NCBI RefSeq assembly: GCF_016907995.1
Contig: NZ_JAFBDA010000002.1
Span: forward strand, 1 to 64,000
Source of the DNA: Clostridium sardiniense
Lineage (GTDB): Bacteria; Bacillota; Clostridia; Clostridiales; Clostridiaceae
Length of the DNA stretch: 64,000 bases
Direction: 5' to 3'
The notes under the pieces: generated by a model
Told to the model about the DNA's origin: nothing
What the model saw: only the letters and a program-made list of their open reading frames with translations
The model's database searches: none
Program-made: the position numbers and the translations under genes
In this document: one piece after another, positions 27,268-35,531 of the stretch
Layout: the number at the start of each line of letters is the position of its first letter
How positions within the stretch are numbered: the stretch's first letter is position 1

Positions 27268-27292
27268 CAATCTGTATTTTTTTATATTTAAT

Positions 27293-28057
27293 TTATTTGT
27301 TCATTCCTGTGAAAATGAGAATAGAGTCTCTTAAAAACTCTGCAAGGCCATCTTGTTCTTTATCATAATAAGCTTTAAATCTTTCATCATCAACATACAT
27401 CTGTGCAAGACCTGCATGAGCTTCCTTGATATACTTAGGCCAAGTATATAATAACCATTCTTTATGCATATTAGCTACTTTTTGAGCTAAATCACTTGAA
27501 GGATCGTTAGTTTTAAATGCTTCTAAAAGAGTTTTATTTATTTCTTCTGAAAGGGAATTAAATTTATTATAATCTTCTTCACTCATATTAGTAAATAATT
27601 TATTTGACTTATCTATTGTATCATTACCATACTTAGTTCTAATTTCTTTTCCATATTTTTTTTCATTATCATCTATAATTTTTTGTTTAAAGCCCTTAAA
27701 TTTTTCTTTATTATCCATTTTTACATCTCCTTTTACTGAGGCAATAGTTTGCTCAACATTTTCTATAAGCAAGTCTAATTGCTTTCTTTTTTCAAGAAGT
27801 TTGTTATGATGATCTTTAAGAGAATTTAGTTTATTAAATAAGGGATTTTCTAATATTGATTTTATAGTATCTAGATTTATACCAAGTTCCTTATAAAAAA
27901 GAATTTGTTGTAGAATATCAATTTCTTCCTCACCATAAATTCTATATCCAGATGAATTGATTCTTGCCGGCTTAAGAATTCCAATTTCATCATAATATCT
28001 TAAAGTTCTAGTACTAACTCCTGCTAGCTTGCTTAGTTTTTGTACTGTATATTCCAT
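27293..28057 (-). CDS. MerR-family regulator with TipAS antibiotic-recognition domain
   Basis: An N-terminal MerR winged helix (YTVQKLSKLAGVSTRTLRYY, DEIGILKPARINSSGYRIYG) and coiled dimer helix (about 75-115) are followed by a TipAS-like domain (about 130-254): a helical bundle with YNKFNSLSEEINKTLLEAF, HKEWLLYTWPKY and YVDDERFKAYYDKEQDGLAE. TipAS domains trap peptide or other hydrophobic drugs and switch on promoters. GGAGGTGG lies 5-6 bases before the ATG. It is divergent from the YeiH gene but 260 bases apart; its target is not evident. Confidence 0.9.
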   Translation of the reverse strand: MEYTVQKLSKLAGVSTRTLRYYDEIGILKPARINSSGYRIYGEEEIDILQQILFYKELGINLDTIKSILENPLFNKLNSLKDHHNKLLEKRKQLDLLIENVEQTIASVKGDVKMDNKEKFKGFKQKIIDDNEKKYGKEIRTKYGNDTIDKSNKLFTNMSEEDYNKFNSLSEEINKTLLEAFKTNDPSSDLAQKVANMHKEWLLYTWPKYIKEAHAGLAQMYVDDERFKAYYDKEQDGLAEFLRDSILIFTGMNK

Positions 28058-28319
28058 ATTTCCACCTCCTGATAAGATAACTATATACCTTTACGTAGCG
28101 TTAATGTCAACAATATAAATAAGGAAATTTAGATTTAAAAAATAAACATAAAAAATCTATATAATAACCTCTTATTAATAATAGGTTATATAAAATTATA
28201 TTAATAGTTAAATACATATAAGTATATACTTATAATATATATAACATAATAATATTTTACTTAAGAAAAACTTTATGTATAATTTGAAGAAGGAAAATAT
28301 ACATAGAGGAGATATATAA

Positions 28320-29351
28320 TTGAATAAAATAAAGAAAATAATTCCAGGAATAATAATTTGTATAATTATTGGGATAATATCAGAAGTACTTGGAAAAAAA
28401 TTTACTACAATTGGAGCTGCAACATTTGCAATCTTCATTGGAATAATAGTTGGAAATACAATTTTTCATGATAAAAAGTATGAGGATGGAACAAAGTTTG
28501 CAGAAAAAGACCTTTTAAATTATTCCATAGTACTTATGGGAGCAAATATAAATTTAACTGAAATATTGAGTTTAGGTTTTAGTGGATTAATTTTTATAAT
28601 TATACAAATGACCTTAACAATATTTATAGCATATTTTATTGGGAGAAGACTTCAATTTAATAAGAAATATTGTCTTCTTATGGCATCAGGTAATGCTGTG
28701 TGTGGATCTTCTGCAATAGCAGCTACAGCGCCAGTTATTGAAGCAGATGATTCAGATAAGGTTATATCAATAACTATAGTAAACATAATTGGTACAATAT
28801 TAATGATAACCTTACCCTTAATAGCATCATCATTATATTCTAATGATACACTTCAAACATCGGCTATTATTGGAGGAACCTTGCAATCTGTAGGACAAGT
28901 AATTGGTTCAGCTAAATTTGTTGGAGATAGTGTTGTAGAATTAGCTACAGTATTTAAAATAATTAGAATTATACTACTTGTAGTAGTTGTATTAGTTTAT
29001 GAAAAGATACATATTTCAGAATACAATAAAAATATAAAATATGATAAGAACATAAGAGATAATGAAAATATAAATATTAATAAGAGAAAGAAAAGAATTA
29101 ATATACCTTGGTTTATAACAGGATTTTTCATAGTCTGTATTCTTTATACAATAGGAGTAGTTCCAGATTTCTTATCAAAATTATTTAAATGGATAAGTAG
29201 TAACTTTGAAATTATAGCATTAGCTGGTATAGGGATGAGAGTAAAGATAAGGGACCTTGTAAAAGAAGGGCCAAAAGCATTGTTATATGGAGTGTTAGTA
29301 GGAATATGCCAAGTTATATTTGCAATAATATTAATTAGAATATTATTATAA
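28320..29351 (+). CDS. YeiH family putative sulfate exporter
   Basis: A ten-helix membrane protein of the UPF0324/YeiH family. Characteristic stretches are LLNYSIVLMGANINLTEI, the glycine/serine-rich MASGNAVCGSSAIAATAPVI, GGTLQSVGQVIGSA and the C-terminal LAGIGMRVKIRDLVKEGPKA. 343 residues is normal. TTG start with GAGGAG 9 bases upstream. The family is usually called a sulfate exporter, but direct evidence is slim; I give the family name only. A hydrophilic Asn/Lys-rich loop at about 232-260 is longer than usual. Confidence 0.85.
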   Translation: MNKIKKIIPGIIICIIIGIISEVLGKKFTTIGAATFAIFIGIIVGNTIFHDKKYEDGTKFAEKDLLNYSIVLMGANINLTEILSLGFSGLIFIIIQMTLTIFIAYFIGRRLQFNKKYCLLMASGNAVCGSSAIAATAPVIEADDSDKVISITIVNIIGTILMITLPLIASSLYSNDTLQTSAIIGGTLQSVGQVIGSAKFVGDSVVELATVFKIIRIILLVVVVLVYEKIHISEYNKNIKYDKNIRDNENININKRKKRINIPWFITGFFIVCILYTIGVVPDFLSKLFKWISSNFEIIALAGIGMRVKIRDLVKEGPKALLYGVLVGICQVIFAIILIRILL

Positions 29352-29375
29352 ACATAATAATAAGCATTAAATTGG

Positions 29376-29412
29376 AAAGTAGAAAGCTTTTAAGGAAGTT
29401 TTCTACTTTTTA
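29376..29412 (+). terminator. Terminator after the YeiH gene
   Basis: AAAGTAGAAA pairs with TTTCTACTTT, then TTTATTTT. Confidence 0.7.
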
Positions 29413-29553
29413 TTTTATAAGAGAGAATTCTTAAAGCACTAAATATTGAAAAAAGTAATATAAATAAAATTACATCACAATAGCTTTACTGTATAAATAC
29501 TATAAAAGTATATAAGTTTCTTATAGTATTTTAAAGGTTTTAGGGGGATAATT

Positions 29554-30501
29554 ATGAGGAAATTTATAATTGATACTGATACGGCAACAGATGATGTTGT
29601 TGCTATAATTGCAGCATTAAGAGCAAAAAATATAGAAGTTTTAGCACTTACTGTTGTGGCTGGAAATGTAGAATTAAAGCAAGCAGTTAAAAATTCATTA
29701 ATTGCAGTACAAGTTGCAAACACATATAGACCACCTGTATATATAGGAATGGCAGAGCCACTTTGTAGAAAACTTGTTAAAGCTGAAAATGTTCATGGAG
29801 ATGATGGAATGGGGAATACACATTTATTTCCTTCTAAATTAAAACCTAAAAAAGAGCATGCAGTATGTGCTCTAATAAGATTAATAGAAGAAAATCCATA
29901 TGAGATAGAACTTATAACACTTGGGCCTCTTACTAATGTTGCTATGGCATGCTTAAGAGCTCCGAAAACAATGGAAAAACTTAAGTCAATGACATTAATG
30001 GTTGGATCGGGGCCCAATACACCAGGAAATACTACAGAAACAGCAGAATTCAATGCATATGTTGATGCTGAAGCATTAAGTATAATATTAGATTTAAATG
30101 TACCTAAATTTTTAGTAGGGTTAGATGTTATTACAAGAGATGCCTTTGTCGGAAAAGATAATCTTAAACATTTACAAGAAAGTAACTTTTTCACAACAAA
30201 ATTTATATTAAGAATCACAAAATCTATTAAAAAATTTAATGAAAATATGGGGAATGAAGTATTTGATTTAGCAGACCCTACAGCGATGGCAGCCACAATA
30301 TGGCCAGATATTGTAGAGCAGACAGAAGAGGTGTATGCAACAGTTGAAACTAATAATGAAGAGAATTATGGTCAGATGTTTTATAGTATAAAGAAAAAGA
30401 AGGAAGAAATATATAATGCAACAATATGCTTGAAAATACATAGAGAGAAGTACAGAAAGCACATGATAGATGTAATTTTTAATGATGGATATTTAGAATA
30501 A
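29554..30501 (+). CDS. Nucleoside hydrolase (IunH family), variant first motif
   Basis: Cleaves a ribonucleoside to base and ribose. The calcium-binding N-terminal motif is DTDTATDD (residues 6-13), with Thr-Ala where most members have Pro-Gly; the Asp ligands remain. Other family marks are VHGDDGMGN, LGPLTNVAMA, TAEFNAYVDAEA and LADPTAMAA with the late metal-site Asp. 315 residues is normal. GGGGG precedes the ATG weakly (TTTTAGGGGGATAATTATG). It has no obvious partner here and is less likely than the gene at 33 kb to be the queuosine hydrolase, since it lacks a riboswitch. Confidence 0.88.
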   Translation: MRKFIIDTDTATDDVVAIIAALRAKNIEVLALTVVAGNVELKQAVKNSLIAVQVANTYRPPVYIGMAEPLCRKLVKAENVHGDDGMGNTHLFPSKLKPKKEHAVCALIRLIEENPYEIELITLGPLTNVAMACLRAPKTMEKLKSMTLMVGSGPNTPGNTTETAEFNAYVDAEALSIILDLNVPKFLVGLDVITRDAFVGKDNLKHLQESNFFTTKFILRITKSIKKFNENMGNEVFDLADPTAMAATIWPDIVEQTEEVYATVETNNEENYGQMFYSIKKKKEEIYNATICLKIHREKYRKHMIDVIFNDGYLE

Positions 30502-30573
30502 TGTTTTTTAGGTAGACAAATCCGAGTAAAAAGGTTATAATTGATAAAAATTATCAGTTAAGGAGGGGATGAT

Positions 30574-31392
30574 ATGAGTAATGTAGCAATGGCATTTTTA
30601 CTAACACTAATTGCAGGATTAGCAACAGGAATAGGAAGTTGTATAGCATTCTTTGCTAAAAAGACTAATACAAAATTTCTTTGTGTAAGTTTAGGATTTT
30701 CAGCAGGAGTTATGATATATGTTTCAATGGTAGAAATATTTCAAGGAGCTAAAGAGTCATTAATTGGTGCAATGGGAGTTAAAGCTGGCAATATAATAAC
30801 TGTAGTTTCATTCTTTGCAGGAATAGCAATTATAGCAATTATAGACAAGCTTGTGCCAAAGGAAGAAAATCCCCATGAAGTAAAAACAATAGAAGATGTT
30901 AATAGTTTAGATATTACTGATCATAAATCAAAACAAGACAAAATGCTTTTAAGAACTGGCTTAGTTACAGCACTTGCAATTGGGATACACAATTTTCCGG
31001 AAGGACTTGCAACATTTGTTTCGGCACTGGATAATGTTAGCCTTGCAATACCAATAACTGTAGCTATAGCTATTCATAATATTCCGGAAGGTATATCAGT
31101 TTCTGTACCTATTTATTATGCAACTGGAGATAGGAAAAAAGCTTTTATATATTCATTTTTATCAGGGATGTCAGAACCAGTAGGAGCTATTATTGGATAT
31201 GTATTGCTTAGAAATATTTTTAATGATGTAACTTTAGGAATTTTACTTGCAGCAGTTGCTGGTATTATGGTATTTATATCAATTGATGAGCTTCTTCCAA
31301 CGGCTAGGAAGTATGGCGAACATCATTTATCAATATATGGATTAGTAGCAGGAATGGCAGTTATGGCAATAAGTTTAATTTTATTTATTTAG
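30574..31392 (+). CDS. zupT: ZIP-family metal transporter (ZupT-like)
   Basis: Imports divalent metals (zinc, iron, manganese) through an eight-helix channel-like carrier. The two metal-binding helices are visible: ALAIGIHNFPEGLATFVSAL (about residues 135-154) and VAIAIHNIPEGISVSVPI (about 166-183), each with the HNxPEG motif. A cytoplasmic loop at about 97-128 separates them. 272 residues is usual for ZupT. AAGGAGGGG lies 8 bases upstream. Followed by a strong terminator, so single gene. No metal-regulator box recognised upstream. Confidence 0.92.
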   Translation: MSNVAMAFLLTLIAGLATGIGSCIAFFAKKTNTKFLCVSLGFSAGVMIYVSMVEIFQGAKESLIGAMGVKAGNIITVVSFFAGIAIIAIIDKLVPKEENPHEVKTIEDVNSLDITDHKSKQDKMLLRTGLVTALAIGIHNFPEGLATFVSALDNVSLAIPITVAIAIHNIPEGISVSVPIYYATGDRKKAFIYSFLSGMSEPVGAIIGYVLLRNIFNDVTLGILLAAVAGIMVFISIDELLPTARKYGEHHLSIYGLVAGMAVMAISLILFI

Positions 31393-31414
31393 TAAATATC
31401 ATATTTGTATGTCT

Positions 31415-31446
31415 AAAGAGTATCAGTTAAAACTGATACTCTTTAA
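31415..31446 (+). terminator. Terminator after zupT
   Basis: A perfect 14-bp stem (31415-31428 with 31431-31444) with short loop and a T-poor tail. Confidence 0.75.
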
Positions 31447-31603
31447 TATTTATTAAAAAATTATTCTTAAAACTAACATTTAATAGCAATAACTATTAGT
31501 TATTACTATGATATAATAAATTTTATGTAATATAATGCAAAATTTACTTATGAGAAAAGAGGTTATATAGGAACAATAAAATAACGGAGGTGATAAACAA
31601 TTC

Positions 31604-32791
31604 ATGGAGAATTGGAAAAGAAATCTAATAATTTGTTGGTTTGGAACATTTATAACAATGGTAGGAATGAGCCAAATAGCACCTATTTTACCTATATACA
31701 TAAAGCAACTTGGTATAAGTGATGTTACAATGATTGAACAATTATCAGGTATAGCCTTTGGGGTTACCTTTGTAGTATCAGGGATATTTTCTCCAATTTG
31801 GGGTAAACTTGCTGATAAATATGGAAGAAAACCGATGCTTTTGCGGGCAAGTCTCGGAATGGCTATTGTGGTTTTACTTATGGGATTTGTACATAACGTA
31901 TATGTTCTAATAGGGCTTAGGCTTCTACAAGGAACTATATCTGGATATAGTACTGCATGTACTACACTTATTGCAACACAAACTGATAGAGAACATGCTG
32001 GAACTGCACTTGGTACCTTATCAACCGCTGGAGTTGCAGGTTCATTACTTGGACCGATGATAGGAGGGTATTTAGAAGGCGTAACAGGAATAAGGAGTGT
32101 TTTCTTTATAACTGGAGTATTATTATTAATAGTATTTATAGCTACTATATTATTTGTAAAAGAAGATTTTCAAGTATCAAAAGAAAAAGCACTTAAGTTT
32201 AAAGAGGTATGGGATATTATTCCTAATAAGAATTTAATGATTGCAATGTTTGTAACATCATTTGTTCTTCAGTTAGCATTTTATTCTATAGAGCCTATTA
32301 TAACTGTATATGTAACAGACTTATCTAAAAATGCTACTAATATTGCATTTATTTCTGGGATGGTATTTTCAACATCAGGACTCGCAAATATTTTAGCAGC
32401 AAGGAGACTCGGTAGATTATCAGATAGGATTGGTGCACATAAAGTTATGCTAGTAGCTCTTATATTTGCTGGAATTATATTTATACCGCAGGCCTTCGTT
32501 AAAAATCCATGGCAACTTATGGGGCTTAGATTTTTCTTAGGATTATCAGCAGCGGGACTTAATCCATCAATAAATGCAATAATTAAAAAAATAACACCAG
32601 ATAAGATTGTTGGAAGAGCCTTTGGATTTAATATGTCTGCACAATATTTTGGAACGTTTGGAGGTTCAATATTAGGTGGACAAGTAGCTGCTTTTTTTGG
32701 AATTAAATATATATTCTTTATTACAAGTACACTTTTATTATTGAATGGGCTTTGGGTATATAAACTAGTTTATAAAAAAATGGAAGAATAA
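31604..32791 (+). CDS. MFS multidrug exporter
   Basis: A twelve-helix major-facilitator protein of the drug:proton antiporter group. The motif A loop is GKLADKYGRKPML (about 68-80), and the motif C region GSLLGPMIGGYLEG follows helix 5. 395 residues is standard. An ideal GGAGGTGAT ribosome-binding site precedes the ATG. Nearest named relatives would be MdtG/NorA-type exporters, but substrate cannot be inferred. No local regulator gene is adjacent. Confidence 0.88.
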   Translation: MENWKRNLIICWFGTFITMVGMSQIAPILPIYIKQLGISDVTMIEQLSGIAFGVTFVVSGIFSPIWGKLADKYGRKPMLLRASLGMAIVVLLMGFVHNVYVLIGLRLLQGTISGYSTACTTLIATQTDREHAGTALGTLSTAGVAGSLLGPMIGGYLEGVTGIRSVFFITGVLLLIVFIATILFVKEDFQVSKEKALKFKEVWDIIPNKNLMIAMFVTSFVLQLAFYSIEPIITVYVTDLSKNATNIAFISGMVFSTSGLANILAARRLGRLSDRIGAHKVMLVALIFAGIIFIPQAFVKNPWQLMGLRFFLGLSAAGLNPSINAIIKKITPDKIVGRAFGFNMSAQYFGTFGGSILGGQVAAFFGIKYIFFITSTLLLLNGLWVYKLVYKKMEE

Positions 32792-32797
32792 AATATC

Positions 32798-32826
32798 TTG
32801 AAAATATGATGTAATTATAGTAAATT
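32798..32826 (+). promoter_or_regulatory. Promoter of the preQ1-riboswitch operon
   Basis: TTGAAA (32798-32803) and TAAATT (32821-32826) with a 17-base spacer; transcription would start near 32833, about 30 bases before the aptamer. Confidence 0.5.
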
Positions 32827-32861
32827 TAAATTAAGTGAATAAAAGAAATCCACTAAGTGGT

Positions 32862-32896
32862 AGAGGTTCGAGACCATCCCTCTATAAAAAACTAGG
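32862..32896 (+). promoter_or_regulatory. preQ1-I riboswitch aptamer
   Basis: The sequence AGAGGTTCGAGACCATCCCT followed by CTATAAAAAACTAGG matches the compact class I preQ1 aptamer: P1 AGAGG/CCTCT, the C before CCTCT that pairs with preQ1, the A-rich ATAAAAAAC loop and a pseudoknot strand CTAG. The pseudoknot is G-C, A-U, a G/A mismatch and C-G, a little different from B. subtilis. Terminator hairpins follow directly, implying transcriptional OFF control by preQ1 (or a related 7-deazaguanine). Confidence 0.85.
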
Positions 32897-32912
32897 CAAA
32901 CATGACTTTTAT

Positions 32913-32945
32913 AGGTTGCACGGTCTTTTCGTGCAACCTTTTTTA
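32913..32945 (+). terminator. Riboswitch terminator, first of a tandem pair
   Basis: AGGTTGCACG pairs with CGTGCAACCT around GTCTTTT, followed by TTTTTT. It starts 16 bases after the aptamer and is the likely expression platform. Confidence 0.85.
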
Positions 32946-32955
32946 GTTTTATTTT

Positions 32956-32988
32956 AATGCCTTGAGATAGTCTCAAGGCATTTTTTTT
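32956..32988 (+). terminator. Second tandem terminator in the queuosine leader
   Basis: AATGCCTTGAGA pairs with TCTCAAGGCATT (loop TAG), followed by eight T. It lies between the first terminator and the gene, so both must be bypassed for expression. Confidence 0.85.
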
Positions 32989-33020
32989 GTTCAATTAATT
33001 ATATAAAAGGAGAGTTTTTT

Positions 33021-34001
33021 ATGGATAAAAGAAAGGTAATAATAGATTGTGATCCTGGTATAGATGATTCACTAGCTATTATGTTAGCACTAAATTCAGA
33101 GGAGCTTGATGTATTAGGAATTACGATTGTATCTGGAAATGTACACGGAGAAAAGGGAGCAAAGAATGCATTAAAGATACTAAAGAAGCTTAATAGATTA
33201 GATGTTAATGTGTATATAGGAGAAGTAAATCCAATAAAAAGAGAACTTATTACAGCTGAAGATACTCATGGGGAAGATGGACTTGGAGAAACATTTTTAG
33301 AAGAAGTGACAGAAGTATCATACAAAGAAGGGGCGGTAGATTTTATAATTGAATCATTAAAAAAGGAAGATGATATATCAATAATAGCATTAGGTCCACT
33401 TACTAATATAGCAATGGCTATTGAGAGAGAGAAAGAAGCTATGAAAAATTTAAAGGAATTAGTTTTAATGGGGGGAGCTTTTAAAAGTCATGGAAATTGC
33501 TCACAAGTTGCAGAATTTAATTTTTGGGTAGATCCTCATGGGGCAGAGAAAGTATTTAATGAATTAGAAAAAAGTATAACAATGGTGGGACTAGATGTAA
33601 CAAGAGATATAGTATTGACTCCAAATTATATTGAAATGATAAGACAGTTTAATGAACCATTAGGAGATTTAATTGTTGATATAACTAGATTTTATGTAGA
33701 TTTCCATTGGATGCAAGAGAGAACTCTTGGTTGCGTTATAAATGATCCACTTGCAGTTGCATATTTTATAGATAGAAGCCTTTGTACTGGAGAAGAATAT
33801 TATGTAGATATAGTTACTGAAGGTAAGGCTATAGGTATGAGTTTAGTTGATGAAGGAAACTTCTATAGAAAGAATCCAAATTGCTTAGTTTTAAGAAAAG
33901 TTGACTCTAAAAGATTTATGAGAATGTTTTTAGGAAGATTATTTAAAGAGCACATAAAAGATATAGATATTGTTTTAAATTCTGATAAATATAGTTATTA
34001 A
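33021..34001 (+). CDS. queK: Nucleoside hydrolase, probable queuosine hydrolase (QueK-like)
   Basis: An IunH-family enzyme with the canonical IDCDPGIDDS motif (8-17), THGEDGLGE, LGPLTNIAMA, AEFNFWVDPHGAEKV and VINDPLAVAYF with the last calcium-ligand Asp. 326 residues. Ordinary family members split purine or pyrimidine nucleosides. Here the gene sits behind a preQ1 riboswitch and before an ECF substrate component, the context reported for QueK, which releases queuine from queuosine in Clostridioides difficile. Substrate is therefore inferred from context. AAAGGAGAG precedes the ATG. Confidence 0.78.
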   Translation: MDKRKVIIDCDPGIDDSLAIMLALNSEELDVLGITIVSGNVHGEKGAKNALKILKKLNRLDVNVYIGEVNPIKRELITAEDTHGEDGLGETFLEEVTEVSYKEGAVDFIIESLKKEDDISIIALGPLTNIAMAIEREKEAMKNLKELVLMGGAFKSHGNCSQVAEFNFWVDPHGAEKVFNELEKSITMVGLDVTRDIVLTPNYIEMIRQFNEPLGDLIVDITRFYVDFHWMQERTLGCVINDPLAVAYFIDRSLCTGEEYYVDIVTEGKAIGMSLVDEGNFYRKNPNCLVLRKVDSKRFMRMFLGRLFKEHIKDIDIVLNSDKYSY

Positions 34002-34057
34002 TAGTTTAAATGATAGATGAAATAAGATATATGTAGTAAGAAAGAGAGAGATAAGAA

Positions 34058-34618
34058 ATGAAAAAAATTAATGTAAGTATGATTGTATTTATGGCACTAT
34101 GTATAGTTATAAATATTTTAGGTGGTTTTATTGCATTATCATTAAGATTACCAGTATACATAGATACAATAGGAACAATTATGTCAGCTGTAACTTTGGG
34201 ACCAATATGTGGAGGAATAGTTGGAATATTGACATCTATAGTTAATGCTGCAACATTTGACCCAATATCAATTTTCTTTATACCAGTACAGTTAGTTGTA
34301 GGAGTAAGTACAGGTTTATTATTTAGAAGTAGTAAATTTAATGGGGTAAAATCTATTCTATCTATAATATTAATTACAGTTTTAGGATCAATTACAGCCT
34401 CTGTTATTGCAGCAATAGTATTTGATGGAGTTACTTCATCAGGTTCAAGTATATTAGTCGCTATACTTAAAAATTCGGGAGTAAATATAATAGCATCAGT
34501 ATTTTCTACACAAATATTTACTGATTTATTGGATAAGGGAATTAGCTTTTTTGTTGTTTTTAGCATACTTAAAGCAATGCCTAATAGCCTTAAGCTAAAT
34601 TTATGTAGAGAGAGTTAG
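34058..34618 (+). CDS. ECF transporter substrate-binding (S) component, queuosine-related
   Basis: A 186-residue, six-helix membrane protein with typical ECF-S features: an N-terminal MIVFMALCIVINILGGFIAL helix, LRLPVYIDTIGTIMSAVTLG, PICGGIVGILTSIVNAATFD. Such proteins capture a vitamin-like solute and dock to the shared EcfA/A'/T module, which is not in this window. Position 56 bases after the nucleoside hydrolase, within the riboswitch-controlled unit, points to a queuosine/queuine or preQ1 transporter of the QueT/QrtT kind. AAGAGAGAG is a modest ribosome-binding site. Confidence 0.75.
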   Translation: MKKINVSMIVFMALCIVINILGGFIALSLRLPVYIDTIGTIMSAVTLGPICGGIVGILTSIVNAATFDPISIFFIPVQLVVGVSTGLLFRSSKFNGVKSILSIILITVLGSITASVIAAIVFDGVTSSGSSILVAILKNSGVNIIASVFSTQIFTDLLDKGISFFVVFSILKAMPNSLKLNLCRES

Positions 34619-34634
34619 TAAAAAAGAGGAGTTA

Positions 34635-34662
34635 TTGACTTTAATGTTGAAGTAGGTATAAT
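34635..34662 (+). promoter_or_regulatory. Sigma-A-type promoter for the GNAT gene
   Basis: TTGACT (34635-34640) and TATAAT (34657-34662), 16-base spacer, about 48 bases before the ATG, suggesting this gene is not dependent on the riboswitch operon. Confidence 0.7.
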
Positions 34663-34709
34663 GAAGATAAAAATTTCATTAGCAATAAGTAAATAGAAAG
34701 GTGATAAAA

Positions 34710-35270
34710 ATGATAAGACAAGCAGAAAAAGAAGACGTAAAGCAAGTTGTACCATTACTACTAAATGCAATGTATGATATAGCTTTTATGTTAACTGGGG
34801 GAAAAACAGAAAGTGAGGTAGTTGAAAATTTAGAATACTTATTTAAAAAGAAAGGTAATAGGTTAAGTTTTGAGAACACGCTTGTAAAAGAAGTAGAGGG
34901 GAAGTTTGCAGGGGTAATTGTTTGCTATCATGGAAATGATTCTAAAAAGTTAGATAGTCCAATTATTTATAACTTGAGAGAAAATACAGGAAAAGAAATT
35001 CATTTCTTTGATAAAGAAGCGGAAGAGGATGAATTCTATATAGATACTTTATCAGTTTCAAAAAACTTTAGAGGAAGAGGGCTTGGAACAGATCTTATTA
35101 AAGGAGCAGAAAGAATAAGTAAAGAAAGAGGGCATAAAAAAATTTCTCTAAATGTAGATGTAGAAAATGTACGTGCATACAATCTTTATAGTAAATTAGG
35201 TTATAGAGTTGATAAAGAGATTCTAATAAATAACCATAAATATTTTCATATGATAAAAAAGATACAGTAA
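34710..35270 (+). CDS. GNAT-family N-acetyltransferase
   Basis: Transfers an acetyl group from acetyl-CoA to an amine. The acetyl-CoA-binding motif is visible: YIDTLSVSKNFRGRGLGTDL, then IKGAERISKERGHKKISLNV, DVENVRAYNLYSKLGYR, as in RimI-like proteins. N terminus MIRQAEKEDVKQVVPLLLNA is typical. I chose ATG 34710, preceded by GAAAGGTG, over a GTG three codons earlier. It follows the ECF-S gene on the same strand but has its own promoter. Acceptor unknown. Confidence 0.87.
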   Translation: MIRQAEKEDVKQVVPLLLNAMYDIAFMLTGGKTESEVVENLEYLFKKKGNRLSFENTLVKEVEGKFAGVIVCYHGNDSKKLDSPIIYNLRENTGKEIHFFDKEAEEDEFYIDTLSVSKNFRGRGLGTDLIKGAERISKERGHKKISLNVDVENVRAYNLYSKLGYRVDKEILINNHKYFHMIKKIQ

Positions 35271-35288
35271 TTTAATTAATATAAATAT

Positions 35289-35325
35289 AAAACACTAACT
35301 CTAATTAGAGTTAGTGTTTTATATT
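35289..35325 (+). terminator. Terminator after the GNAT gene
   Basis: A perfect 16-bp palindrome-like stem AAAACACTAACTCTAA with its complement, then AT-rich tail. Confidence 0.75.
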
Positions 35326-35531
35326 TATATTGTAGAATTTATATCAGTTACTTATAGTTTATATTCAATCGATGTAAAATAATAACAATTAAAAACAATA
35401 ATAAATAATAACAAACAATATGATATAATAAAAAATATTAATAAAATGAAAACTTAGATCTATAGATTTAATATTATATATCTAAAGATTATTAATAATA
35501 GTAAAAATAGTAGTAGGCAGGAGAGAAAAAT

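Noticed and set aside
29793-30296. A 167-codon open frame on the minus strand inside the nucleoside hydrolase gene
   Set aside because: The plus-strand frame has all family motifs; the opposite frame shows no recognisable protein and no start site.
32850-32860. CCACTAAGTGG palindrome just before the riboswitch
   Set aside because: Four-base arms with a three-base loop; could be an operator or a small helix, but it is too short to call.
34006-34566. A 186-codon open frame on the minus strand opposite the ECF S-component gene
   Set aside because: Mirror of a hydrophobic coding gene; its composition (Ile/Thr/Asn-rich) and lack of ribosome-binding site mark it as a shadow of the plus-strand gene.
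34710-35270. Counting the GNAT acetyltransferase as part of the queuosine operon
   Set aside because: A good promoter (TTGACT, 16 bases, TATAAT) lies between the ECF gene and this gene, and no known queuosine step needs it.
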